Positions 55,401 to 64,000 of a DNA stretch of 64,000 nt are shown one piece after another; within the stretch, counting starts at the first letter, position 1; each line of letters starts with the position of its first letter. The stretch comes from Anas platyrhynchos (Eukaryota; Chordata; Aves; Anseriformes; Anatidae). The DNA is taken from NCBI RefSeq assembly GCF_047663525.1, contig NC_092605.1, forward strand, positions 496,001 through 560,000, in the 5' to 3' direction. The translations under genes were made by a program, and so were the position numbers. The notes below the pieces were generated by a model, which did not search any database, was not told where the DNA came from, and saw nothing but the letters and a program-made list of their open reading frames with translations.

Positions 55401-58400
55401 GAATGCGAATGGTCTCCGTCGTGTGCACCATGGAGGCCTGGGGAAAAGAAGCTCTTGGTCCCGCAGAGCTCACCCCGCGCTGCCGAGCTCTGAGTCTGCC
55501 TGCAGATCTTCCCTCCGACCCGCTGCCCGGTTCTCCTGGCACTACCAGCTGCTCTAACCAAGATTCCATCCTGCTGTACTAATCTGGTCCCTCTCTACAG
55601 CAAAAGGTCTCAGGTGCTTGGTTATTGTAAAAACTTTCTGACCCAGAATAGGAGCTGCTGGAAAAACATGCCATCAGAACAAAACAACACAGCACAGCCG
55701 AAACCTGCCCATGTCCCTGCCCAGTTCGGCTGTAACATTTCCCCTTTTCCCTGACATCTTTGATGCAACCACCCCTCCCTCATCACAGCATTTCAAAAGA
55801 TATATGCAAATACTTTTTTACGTGCATTTTGCATTCAGGTAATAGTTATAATTATTTCATGAAAATCTGTAAAGCCACATGTTAGAGTGAAATTGAAGAA
55901 GCAGCGTTGCAACTTGCAGCTCGCACTGAGGTTTCCATGGAAGTAAAGCAAAGCGCAGCGAGCCCCGGGGGGTGCCTGATGCCGTCCTGCACAGCGCCGC
56001 GGCAGGGGCAGCCCAGGTACCTGCGCTGCTGCAGATGCTCTGGCCTACGGTTGCTTGGGGGAAACACCACGGGGTAATAAACAAATCAAGGATGCAAATG
56101 CAGACAGTTTGTGGGAATTACCTGCAGAGGGACTTCAGGATCGAGTCTGAACGTTGGCACTTTTTCAGTCCACGGCATGAATTTCTTTGTTTCCGAATCA
56201 ATGTAATAGTCAAAAATTGTCCCCTGAGAAGGAAACTTGATGGTTTTGAACTCGTTCACCCACCACTTGCTGAACTCCACACGGTAATCCACGAGCTGGA
56301 AGGAACCAAACAGAGAAAAGCTCCGAAGGCGGCCACCGCGGCTTCCTCCTTCCTGCAGGGACGTGGCCGCGGGAGGAAGCGGGCGCGAGGCTCTCACCAG
56401 CGGGCACAGCGGGGCCGTACCTGGTCCTGGAACATGGCCCCGCCGAAGGCCCAGGTGCAGGCGAAAACAAAGTAGAGCTCGTACAGCTCCCGGGGAGAGT
56501 CCGGCGGGGTGTTCTGCGGCGTCAGGAGGTACTCCAGCAGGTACAGGATCATCTGTATCACCGTGATCTCAGGGATGGGGGTGATCTTCTTGAACCCAAA
56601 CTTGAGCTTTTCGAGACACACGGGCAGGTACTTGTCGAACAGGATGGTCAGATTGGCCTTCTCGGACTGCACGGTCCTCTTCTCGATCCAGCTGGTCACA
56701 ACGCTGTGGAAGGGATGGGCAGGGCTGCAGGCGAGTGCAGGGACTGTGCCCACCCGTCCCATCCCTGTCCCCATCCCCATCCCATCCCTGCCCTTGCCCC
56801 CATCCCATCCCTGTGCTCACGGGTTCCAGCCCAGGTCCGCGGGGTTGATGTAGAGGATTCCTGCCCGGGACACCGTGGCCGGCGTGGCGGTGCGCAGGTG
56901 GCTGATCTCAAAGAGCAGCCGCATGGTGGGGTTGAGAGGGATGCGCTCATTGCTGGCCAAGGTGAGAACCTGAGGGAAGTGGCCCATCGTGAGGGGGGGC
57001 AGCTCCAATTTTGGGGAGCAGGCATGAATGCAAGCTGACTTCACAAGCAAAGCTCCCCAGGTGCGATGGCACCAACCTTATTGTCATCCATGACCGTGTT
57101 CAGGGACTCGATCCACATGGGGTCGATGTCTCCATCGAGGATGATCCACTTGGGCCCCTTATGCGTGATGTTGGCCAGGTCACGCATCGTGGAAGAGAAG
57201 AGCCCTGCCCGCAAAGAGACGCGTGGGTCATTGCAGTGCGCTCACTGGGGGGGACACACTGCACTGGTGCCTCCCCTGCACACGCCGCCCTCCCTGCTCT
57301 CCCCATTGCTCCAGCAAAGAGCCCCAAGGAGAGGCCTTCCCGCTGCTGTCACCGCTCACAGAGGTGTTCTCAGAGATGCATCTCAGGGGGTGTTTGCTTG
57401 TGCACCCGCCACTTGCTTGCTGGCTGTATGTGCCAGGTGCCACCCTTCATGGGACCGCCCGTGCCAGCCTTGGTGTCTCACCGTCCTTCCACTCCCGTGT
57501 AGCTGGGTGAATAATCCCAAACAGCTCATCGCAGGTCACAGCTTTTGGGTCGAGGTCCACAGTGACCGGCTTCTGCTTCATGTTGCGGTAAGTCTTGTTG
57601 AGCGACCTCAGCACCTGCGGGAGAGGGGAACTTGTGCAGCGGCGACGGCTGCTCCTGCAAGGGCGCCCACAGCCCTCGATCTCCTTCTCACTGCCGTCTG
57701 CTGCAGCGTGCCCAGGCCTGGGCAGCCCCAGGTGGGATTGCTGCAGACCTCGGGGCTGCGTGTGGCCGCTACCTGGGACTTGCCGCAGCCGGCGTTGCCG
57801 ATGACGAAGACGGAGTGCCTCACTTGCAGCAGCTCCTCCAGCTGCACCACCTTCAGCACGAAGCTCTCCTCCGCCTGCAGCTTCAGCTCCAGCACGGACT
57901 GCTTAATGATCTGGGGGGGGGGAGCAGGCGCCGACCACGCGGAGCTGGATCAGCCCCAGCAAGACCCCAGGGAGCTGCCAGCGCCCGGCGGTGCCAGGGC
58001 CGGGCTCATGCCCCAGCCCCGCGCACGCCTCCACCTCTCCCACCCTCCCGGCTGTGCCTGCGCCCAAACCTTCTCAAAGTTCAGATCCCTCTTCCTGGGG
58101 ACGTCCAGAGCAGGGAACAGGTCTCCGATCAGCCCCATGAACACGGGCAGGTCGTCCGTTACGATCTTGGGGATGTTGAAGTCTCGCAAAGCTCTCATCA
58201 GAACCTGGTCCTCAGCGCGGCCGGGGTCCCCCCTCTTCAAGGAGCCCGCTACCACCAGCACGGACTTGATAGCCCGCAGGCCCCAGTCGTAGTGGTCCTG
58301 CCGGGTGGGTGCCAAAATGTGAGGATTTCATTTTCATTTCACCCCACGCCCAGGTCATCTACACGGTGCCTGTCCGGCTGCCCTGAAGTGAGCTTGTTTG

Positions 58401-61400
58401 CAAGGCCAGCCCCAGTCAGCCCAGGAACGAATGTCAGTCTGTCACACATCCAGCCTGTAAATCACTTCTGCTGGGATGCAGAACATCTGGATGCTCGTGC
58501 CTCAACGGGCTACGCTCTATTCTATTTTTGAACGTCTTGATTTCTTCCATAAGGCAGAAATATGCCATATGACACACTAGCGTGGAGTGGAACTCGTCCA
58601 GCCATAGACATGAACTTCACAGAGCACACGCCAGCACATCACTGCCAGCTGAGAAACTTCTGAACTGTCTCTCAGGGTTGAAATTCGGATTAACTCTTTC
58701 ACTTAAAGAACCGTGAATATGGTTAAATTACCTGCTTAGAGAGCAGCTCCTTGCAGAGTGTGTACAAAGTAATGAACTTTCTTGCTAGAAGCTTGGCGTC
58801 CATAAAACCTTCTGCAACCAGCATGATTTCGCAGATAAGCTCAAAGTCTGGGACAACCATGGCACAGGGTCTGGAGGAGAGCAGTGCTGGGTCAGCAGAG
58901 CTGTGCACGCAGCCACAAGCCCCCGCGCCCTCCCGCAGCCAGCAAAAATCTGCACCCCTGTTTTCCATTTAAACCCTTCAGTGCTGCTGTCAGCGTTACA
59001 GAATTAGGCAGTAAATTAGGCTGTGGGGGGGGGGTCTCTGGGGGTCACTGGTCCAGCCTCCTGGGGCTGCTCTGGCTGAGGTCTGGGTTCCTCCAAGAAC
59101 AGAGGTCCCACAGCACCCCTGGGCCACCCCCTCCTGTGCTTGACCACCCCCACGGGGAGCTTTTTTTCATTATTGTTGAATTTTTCTCTTGCTGCAGCTT
59201 GTTCCAGCCATCTCCTGTCCTTCCACAGAGCACCTCCAAGGGCCTGGCTCTGTCCTCTCTGCAATCCCTGCTACTGACGGTGGCAATGAACAGCCCCGAG
59301 CCTCCCCTGCATGCTGAGCAGCCAAACCCCGCAGCCTCTGACTGCCCCCAGCCACGGGGAGCCAAGGTCTCACAGCAGGCTCAGGACACACGGGTGTCCT
59401 CATTTGCTCTAGTAAAGGCTGTGGAGGTTGCTGGTTAGCGGTGCCTCATCTGCCCGCAGGTACCTGAACAGAGCTTTTAAGTTCTCAGGCAGTTCTGTCC
59501 GCCCCGCGTAGCCAGGGTTCATCGTGATGAACAGTCCGACCGACGGCACCAGCGCTATTGTCTCTCCAAGAAAATTGAATGTTTTCTTTTTGGCACGAAT
59601 CGCATCTTGGACGCATTTCACCTGGGCAGGCGAGCAGACGTGTTAGTGCGGACGGCCCCGCGGGTCCCTGCTGCCAGTGCTCGCTGGGGCTGGCTGCTCG
59701 TAACCATGCCCAGAGACCCCGCATCGCCACGCTCCCCACCGCGACACGGCACAGACACTGGCTGCAAAGGGTCCCTCTGGAAGCTGGGTTTAACCTGGGG
59801 CAAGCTCAGTGCATGGGCTGGGAATTGAGACCAGAGAGTCCGATGGACTCATCCCATACCGGGAGGCACTGCGGTGTGGCTTTGTACGGAGGGCACCTAC
59901 CTGCACAGCAATCACCGACAGCACCTCCACCGCGATGCGATTGAATTCATCGAAACAGCCCCAGGCTCCGGTCTGAGCCAGCCCTTTGTAGATGTTGCCA
60001 CAGGACTGGAGATCAAAGCAAAGGGAAGAGGCTTCAGAGACACGGAGCCTCCCCAAGAAGGCTGCAGCCTGGGGATTTGTTACGAAGCTCAATTGTTGGG
60101 AGCCGCTCGGCTCTTGTGCTTCGTGAAATGGCCCCCAGCTCCCCCGGGACAGCCTGGCAGCAGCTGCCTGGACCCAAATCCCTCGCTGGCAGCTGAGCCG
60201 GGGGAGAGCAGACCAAGAGCCCAGCCTGGCTTCAGGCATCAGCGCGGGGCGCTGCAGCTGGAGGCGGGGGGCGTCCTGCAGGGGTGCCTCCCAAAAGTCT
60301 CCCCTCATCCTGGAAGATGGCTCTCACCTGCCTGGCACCACCGCCTGCTCCCTGCGGCCCTACCTTGTAGTCCATCTGCTCGGAGCAGTTGAAGACGTAG
60401 ACCATCATGCCCACCGCCCGGCCCAGGTCCTTGGTGGTCTCTGTTTTCCCAGTGCCCGCGGGGCCGGCGGGGGCCCCCCCCATGTAGAGGTGCAGGGACT
60501 GCGTCAGGGTGATGTAGCACCTGGGGCGAGGCCAGGGGGGCTCAGCGTTGCCCATGCCCCCTGCAGAGCTGAGCACACGGGGCGCGGGGAGCCGAGCCCT
60601 ACCGGTCGGTCAGCGGGGTGATGACCAGCCGCGGGGTGTTCCCCAGGTACTCGTAGGAGTACTGCAGCTGCGCGTCGCAGATGTTGGCGTAGCAGTGCAT
60701 CCTGCCCTCGTCCCAGCGGTGCCGCAGCTGCGACTGCCAGGTGAACGCCTGCGCGCTCTCCACCTGTGGGGCAGCCGCCACCTCCTGATGGGGAGCGTGT
60801 GCCCACAGCCCACCCGCCCCGGGGACCCGGGCTCCTTTGGGTAAGGAATGCCTAAAGTGACTCCACCAGGGCTCAGGGTCACTGCTCAGGGTCACTGCCT
60901 GAGCCTGTGCCACCAGCAGGTCCCAGGCAGCAGCCGCGTGGCCAGGACCCTGCCACCCCCGGAGCTTTGTGTTCCCGGCACGGCTCAGACCCAGCCCGGT
61001 GTGAGCCCAGCTGTGCTGCCCCCCCTGCTCCCAGGTACCCCGAACTCTGCACCTTTTTACCTTCTTTGCGCTTTCTCACACTTTGGATACTTTGAAAGTA
61101 TCAGAAAATAAAAGAATAAGAAGAAAAACTTTGCTCAGAAGAGCCAAGAAAGGAAGCAGTGAAAGCACCATGGTGTAACTTCTACCTTCGCGACGATCAT
61201 TTTGGCCACCACGTCCCTGGCGTGCACGTCTATGGTACAGATCGTCATGATCTTCATTCTGTCTCCGGCAGTCAGGTTTCCAATGAGGAGTGAAATCAGT
61301 GCATTCAGCTGAGTGATCTGAGGGAGGAAAGAAAGGATAATCAGAAAACGGCGTTGTACTTCCCTACCCATCTGAGACGCCTCAGCCTGCTGAGAGCTGG

Positions 61401-64000
61401 GGGGGGCTGCAGGACAAGGTCCCAGGGATGCAAACCTGCTTTTTGTTATAATCCTTAATTGCATTTTCATAGCCTTCCTCCAGCCTTGCAAAGGCAATGC
61501 CAACTTCTGTGGTCCACCAGATCTGGGTGCATGTCAGAGCAACCTGCAACAAATCACAGCGACAAAATGAGGCAATAAGAGGAAACGAGCCCTCCCCACC
61601 ACGGCCTGGGACAGGCTTTGTCCTTGCTGCCCCAACCAGATTTTCCTGTAAATTACTGCCTGTTCCCACTCTCGGCCAGAATTTTAAAGGAGCCAGGCTG
61701 CAGCAGCTCTGCACTGATGTGCAACATCTGGCTTCCCCTGCCCTGCAATCTGCTGCCCGTGCAGAACCAGATTGTTGGATTGTCGCTGTCCCGTTTTGGG
61801 GACCCGTGCCGCAGGCAGCAGCAGCCCCGGTTCCTGCATCGCGCCCACCCCTGTGGCGGCTGCCCTGAGCCCCTCAGCTCGGCCCCGGCCCCCCCAGCTC
61901 CCCACCTGTGCCGGGTAGTCGAACACCCACTGCTCCCGCGGCTTCTCCTCGTAGGTCACCACGGCCTCGGGGATCAGGTGCCGCAGCGTGGAGCGCATGC
62001 TCGCCAGCACGCGGTTCAGCCACACCTCAACCTGGTGCGAGCAGCAAACTCTGAGCGAGCCCTCGGCAGCCCTTTGCTGTCCCGGCTGCCTGCGGCTCCC
62101 ACCGCCCGCTGCTGTCATGGAGCTGCCCGGCCATGGCTCCACACCACAAGTGGCCTCTTGCTCCAGGCGGGGATGCGGGGATGGGAGCCTCCATCCTGTG
62201 CCCCAGCTGCCCCAAGAAGGGGCACGGGGACATCACAGACGGGGAGCGGTGCAGAGCGGGACCGTCCCCCATGGCCCTGGGGACCGCACACCAGGGGAGC
62301 CCCCCCTGGCTGAGGGCTGCAAGGCAGCTTGTTTCTGTGTTCGCTTACATTGCTGCAGCTGTTCTATACCTGTAACGTGGGTCCTATTCCTGGTTGTTTG
62401 TTTGTTTGGTTTTTGTTTGTTTGTTTTCATGGAAACCTTTATGAAAGCATTTTAAAACCGCTGCCAGTCTGCTACTGCACAAGCAGCAGGTTTGTCTCGG
62501 TCCTGAGCCTGCACAGCTCCACCCCCCAGAGCCCTGCCCGAGACCTCGCTGACCTGCCCGGATAAGTCGCACTCCTGGTCCAGAGGCACGTACTCCTCTT
62601 CCTTGCTGAACATCCCCAGGGCAGCCTTCAGGGGCTTCTTGTCAGGGCTCATCTTGAACTTCAGTTTAGCAAGACTGTCAAACAGCTTCGACAGGTGACG
62701 GGACACCTGCAGACAGAGGCACGACAGCAGAGTCATGAAAAAGGACTCGGCTGTACCTGACCAGTGCACAGAGCTGTTTTACAGCTTTGGTTCACTCCTG
62801 TACTGCTCACGGTGCTGCAGCCCTGAGAAGCGGCGTACCAGGGATGCAGTTTTGTCTTTTAGAGTATTTTAAAACTGCCGTAAGAAGTCAGCACGTCAGA
62901 GGTGCCGGACTTGTCTCCAGGCTTTGCATTCAACCCGTACCTCAACGGGCTCGTTTCCGTTAGACAAAATGTCAAGCAGGTCTGCAGAGGAAACGAAGTA
63001 GAATCTAGGGAAGGCCAGGCGTTTTGTCTCCAGGTACTCAGCCAAAGCCTTCTCACAGATGGCCAGTCTAACAGGAAACCAGGAAGAGAAAAAAAAACAG
63101 TTAAAAATGTCCTGGTTTTTAATCTCTGCAAAGTTATTGTTCTGTTGAAGTTGACGTCACTGCTGGAGGAATTAAACGCCTCTTTGGGCTTAGACTGGTC
63201 GGTGGAGGCTTCTCCACGATGCTTCATCAGGGTGACTCAAACCTCACCTTTTCTGCAGTGCTTCCAGCTTGTTGTAGAGCCCAGGTTTGTTGGTAGCTTC
63301 AATCACGTTGGGAGTTTTTACAGCATCGGCCATTAATTCCTGTGAGACAAAAAAGGATTCAGCCGTACCTGAACCAGTGACAAGCTCGCGGGGGCGCAGG
63401 AGGGGAAGTTCCTCACTTTGAAATCCTGATCGATAGAATCGAACTGCTTGGAGTCCTCTGGCAGCTGGCTGCGGATGTCTTCAGAGCCAATGAAGATGCT
63501 CTCCAGGTGACACCACGTCCGCTGCACCTCGAACCAGATGCTGATAACGGAGTCGGTGGTCGACAGCTTCTGCTGCCAGCCCGACACCTCCTGAAGGAAG
63601 AAGGCCAGGTACTTGGACGTCATCAGGTTCTGCAGCTGCACTTGGTTGTCCTCCAGCGTCTCGATGAGCGCCTCGTCTGACTTGAGCAGCATGACGCCGG
63701 TCCTGGGGTGGGGCTCGTGTTCGAACTGCATCGTGGCCCAGGTGGTGTTCAGGGTGCTCAGCACCTTTAGAGCAAGCGTGAGAATGAGCCGAGCTCCGCG
63801 CACCGAGGGCAAACCCTGGCAGGGGCCCCGCGGGAAGGCAGGGCAGCCACACAAAAACCTCCTCCAGAGCACGAGCTGCTGGGGCCACGCTGTGCAAGTG
63901 CCCCCAGCTGCAGAGCCGCGCTCGAGCACGGGGCTCTCAGCAAACTGGGAACGAACCGAGCCGTGATTGCCGTACCTTCTCCATCCCTGATTCTTTCACA
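38886..64000 (-). CDS. DNAH17: Axonemal dynein heavy chain 17, C-terminal two thirds (partial)
   Basis: Outer-arm dynein heavy chain, the ATP-driven motor that bends cilia and, for this paralog, mainly sperm flagella. The right edge cuts the gene inside the exon starting at 63976. 55 exons follow, encoding 3058 residues plus stop. All exon phases agree and no stop or frameshift interrupts the frame. The human protein has about 4460 residues, so roughly the first 1400 (tail and start of the linker) lie beyond the window. The visible order is linker, AAA1-AAA4, stalk with microtubule-binding domain, AAA5, AAA6 and C-terminal domain. Residue numbers in the sub-entries count from the first full codon in the window. 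The assignment to DNAH17 rather than DNAH9 or DNAH11 rests on synteny with SOCS3-PGS1. The last coding exon ends ALLLQI and the gene is convergent with PGS1. Confidence 0.97.
39134..39920 (-). other. DNAH17: Larger DNAH17 introns, left half
   Basis: Introns over 300 bases left of the stalk exons are 39134-39920, 40147-40660, 41259-41978, 42162-42504, 42685-43249, 43442-43915, 44911-45522, 46554-47019, 47225-47882 and 48701-49045. I see unique sequence without other exons or RNA genes. 41740-41978 is a GC-rich patch next to the GC donor. The entry spans only the first of these. Confidence 0.6.
39591..39691 (+). terminator. PGS1: First plus-strand poly(A) signals downstream of PGS1
   Basis: Between the PGS1 stop (38290) and 39590 I find no AATAAA or ATTAAA on the plus strand. 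The first are ATTAAA at 39591-39596 and AATAAA at 39686-39691, inside the last DNAH17 intron. If used, the PGS1 3' UTR is about 1.4 kb and antisense to the final DNAH17 exon. Confidence 0.4.
43916..46553 (-). CDS. DNAH17: DNAH17 AAA5-AAA6 connection and AAA6 exons
   Basis: Exons 46389-46553, 46142-46282, 45833-46003, 45523-45645, 44717-44910, 44463-44611, 44227-44354 and 43916-44143, residues 2175-2607. Markers are [64 protein letters not shown] and [19 protein letters not shown]6 has no functional P-loop, as expected. The 105-base intron at 44612-44716 is in frame and stop-free. Confidence 0.94.
47020..48700 (-). CDS. DNAH17: DNAH17 AAA5 exons
   Basis: Exons 48508-48700, 48170-48405, 47883-48005 and 47020-47224, residues 1923-2174. 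The entry [19 protein letters not shown] stands where a Walker A would be and lacks a GKS/T, as usual for dynein AAA5. Later markers are [20 protein letters not shown] and [20 protein letters not shown]. The 102-base intron at 48406-48507 is in frame and stop-free. Confidence 0.94.
49046..50969 (-). CDS. DNAH17: DNAH17 stalk and microtubule-binding domain exons
   Basis: Exons 50736-50969, 50389-50553, 50190-50285, 49862-50079, 49472-49679 and 49046-49161, residues 1577-1922. The first exons form the outgoing coiled coil, rich in Glu/Lys/Gln/Leu heptads. [11 protein letters not shown] through [19 protein letters not shown] is the globular microtubule-binding tip (about 1745-1835). [20 protein letters not shown] begins the return coiled coil. 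Confidence 0.95.
51435..53789 (-). CDS. DNAH17: DNAH17 AAA4 exons
   Basis: Exons 53698-53789, 53382-53543, 53063-53227, 52722-52913, 52029-52295 and 51435-51596, residues 1230-1576. The segment [14 protein letters not shown] precedes the module. The P-loop GVGGSGKQ is at 1397-1404 with the heavy-chain continuation [10 protein letters not shown] Walker-B-like FLMTDSQV and [17 protein letters not shown] close it. Confidence 0.95.
54069..56295 (-). CDS. DNAH17: DNAH17 AAA3 exons
   Basis: Exons 56122-56295, 55230-55437, 54983-55148, 54354-54456 and 54069-54216, residues 964-1229. Walker A GNAGTGKS is at 1051-1058 and Walker [13 protein letters not shown] follows in the next exon. [26 protein letters not shown] then completes the module. 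The 81-base intron between 55230-55437 and 54983-55148 is divisible by three and has no stop in frame. Confidence 0.95.
54457..54982 (-). other. DNAH17: Larger DNAH17 introns, right half
   Basis: Introns over 300 bases from the stalk exons rightward are 49162-49471, 50970-51434, 51597-52028, 52296-52721, 54457-54982, 55438-56121, 58298-58731, 58871-59463 (CR1), 60006-60363, 60764-61185 and 62032-62553. Apart from the CR1 fragment and a GTTT repeat I see nothing but unique intronic sequence. The entry spans only one of these. Confidence 0.6.
56421..58297 (-). CDS. DNAH17: DNAH17 AAA2 exons
   Basis: Exons 58070-58297, 57773-57910, 57482-57614, 57077-57204, 56821-56969 and 56421-56703, residues 611-963. 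The P-loop GNAGCGKS is at 724-731. A Walker-B-like WIILDGDID is followed by the arginine-finger-type run [11 protein letters not shown] and [10 protein letters not shown]. The donor of 58070-58297 is AAG|GTTTGG. Confidence 0.95.
58732..60520 (-). CDS. DNAH17: DNAH17 AAA1 exons (main ATPase site)
   Basis: Exons 60364-60520, 59901-60005, 59464-59621 and 58732-58870, residues 425-610. Walker A GPAGTGKT is at 443-450 and Walker B CFDEFNR at 493-499, both intact. The sensor-type segment [20 protein letters not shown] follows. AAA1 is the essential hydrolysis site of dynein, so the motor is predicted to be active. Confidence 0.96.
59020..59310 (+). mobile_element. CR1 LINE 3' fragment in a DNAH17 intron
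   Basis: On the plus strand (antisense to the gene), successive words match the CR1 3' region: GGTCCAGCCTCCTGGGGC, TGTGCTTGACCACCCCCACG, CTGCAGCTTGTTCCAGCC and CTGTCCTTCCACAGAGCACC. It is a truncated and diverged relic of about 290 bases in the intron 58871-59463. Confidence 0.7.
60603..64000 (-). CDS. DNAH17: DNAH17 linker exons
   Basis: Exons at 63976-64000 (cut by the edge), 63417-63764, 63248-63339, 62941-63067, 62554-62706, 61906-62031, 61436-61543, 61186-61317 and 60603-60763. They encode residues 1-424, the dynein linker (DHC_N2), which swings during the power stroke. Recognisable segments are [37 protein letters not shown] and [15 protein letters not shown]. The last exon ([20 protein letters not shown]) leads into AAA1. 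The 61436-61543 exon uses the less usual donor CAG|GTTTGC. Confidence 0.95.
62394..62427 (+). repeat. (GTTT)n microsatellite
   Basis: About eight imperfect GTTT units in a DNAH17 intron (62032-62553). Confidence 0.9.

Noticed and set aside
54979..55569. Single 196-codon DNAH17 exon
   Set aside because: It contains two real exons joined by an 81-base intron with good GT-AG sites. The family sequence lacks the 27 extra residues.
1..64000. A novel multi-gene system, CRISPR array or prophage
   Set aside because: The genes are four unrelated vertebrate loci in known synteny. No spaced direct repeats or phage genes were seen.

Overview
This window is nuclear DNA from a vertebrate, most likely a bird. 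The genes are split by GT-AG introns. Old CR1-type LINE fragments lie in the introns. The first ~24 kb is extremely GC-rich with long G/C runs, as on avian microchromosomes. The gene order THA1 - SOCS3 - PGS1 - DNAH17 matches the block that in human lies on chromosome 17q25. The species cannot be named from the sequence alone. I found no bacterial or phage features, CRISPR array, rRNA, tRNA or intact transposon.

Layout. (1) 1-1712, minus strand: five N-terminal exons of a threonine aldolase (THA1). The gene runs off the left edge, and its first coding exon is uncertain (perhaps near 2064). (2) About 2.2-19.3 kb: gene-free, GC-rich DNA with an orphan CpG island (5780-6680), short tandem repeats and a few AT-richer islets with good transcription-factor motifs, including a perfect STAT site and an RFX X-box. 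(3) 19.35-21.55 kb, minus strand: SOCS3, with a non-coding first exon, a single coding exon, an AU-rich 3' UTR, a TATA box and two STAT elements. (4) 21.75-23.2 kb: a divergent CpG-island interval shared by SOCS3 and PGS1. (5) 23.2-38.3 kb, plus strand: complete PGS1 in nine coding exons. (6) 38.75-64 kb, minus strand: the last 55 coding exons of DNAH17 (3058 residues plus stop, from the linker to the C-terminus). The gene continues beyond the right edge.

Every DNAH17 and PGS1 exon below was placed by reading splice sites and checking that intron phase carries across each junction. In both genes all phases agree and no frameshift or in-frame stop interrupts the spliced frame.

The genes are not one pathway. 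THA1 splits threonine to glycine and acetaldehyde. SOCS3 is the feedback inhibitor of JAK-STAT signalling. PGS1 makes phosphatidylglycerophosphate for mitochondrial cardiolipin. DNAH17 is an axonemal outer-arm dynein heavy chain, known from sperm flagella. I do not see a new multi-gene system. The points most worth a second look are regulatory or structural: the STAT pair at SOCS3 and matching STAT sites far downstream, a perfect RFX palindrome over the first PGS1 ATG, a likely PGS1/DNAH17 antisense 3' overlap, a GC-AG intron and stop-free short introns in DNAH17, and an orphan CpG island.
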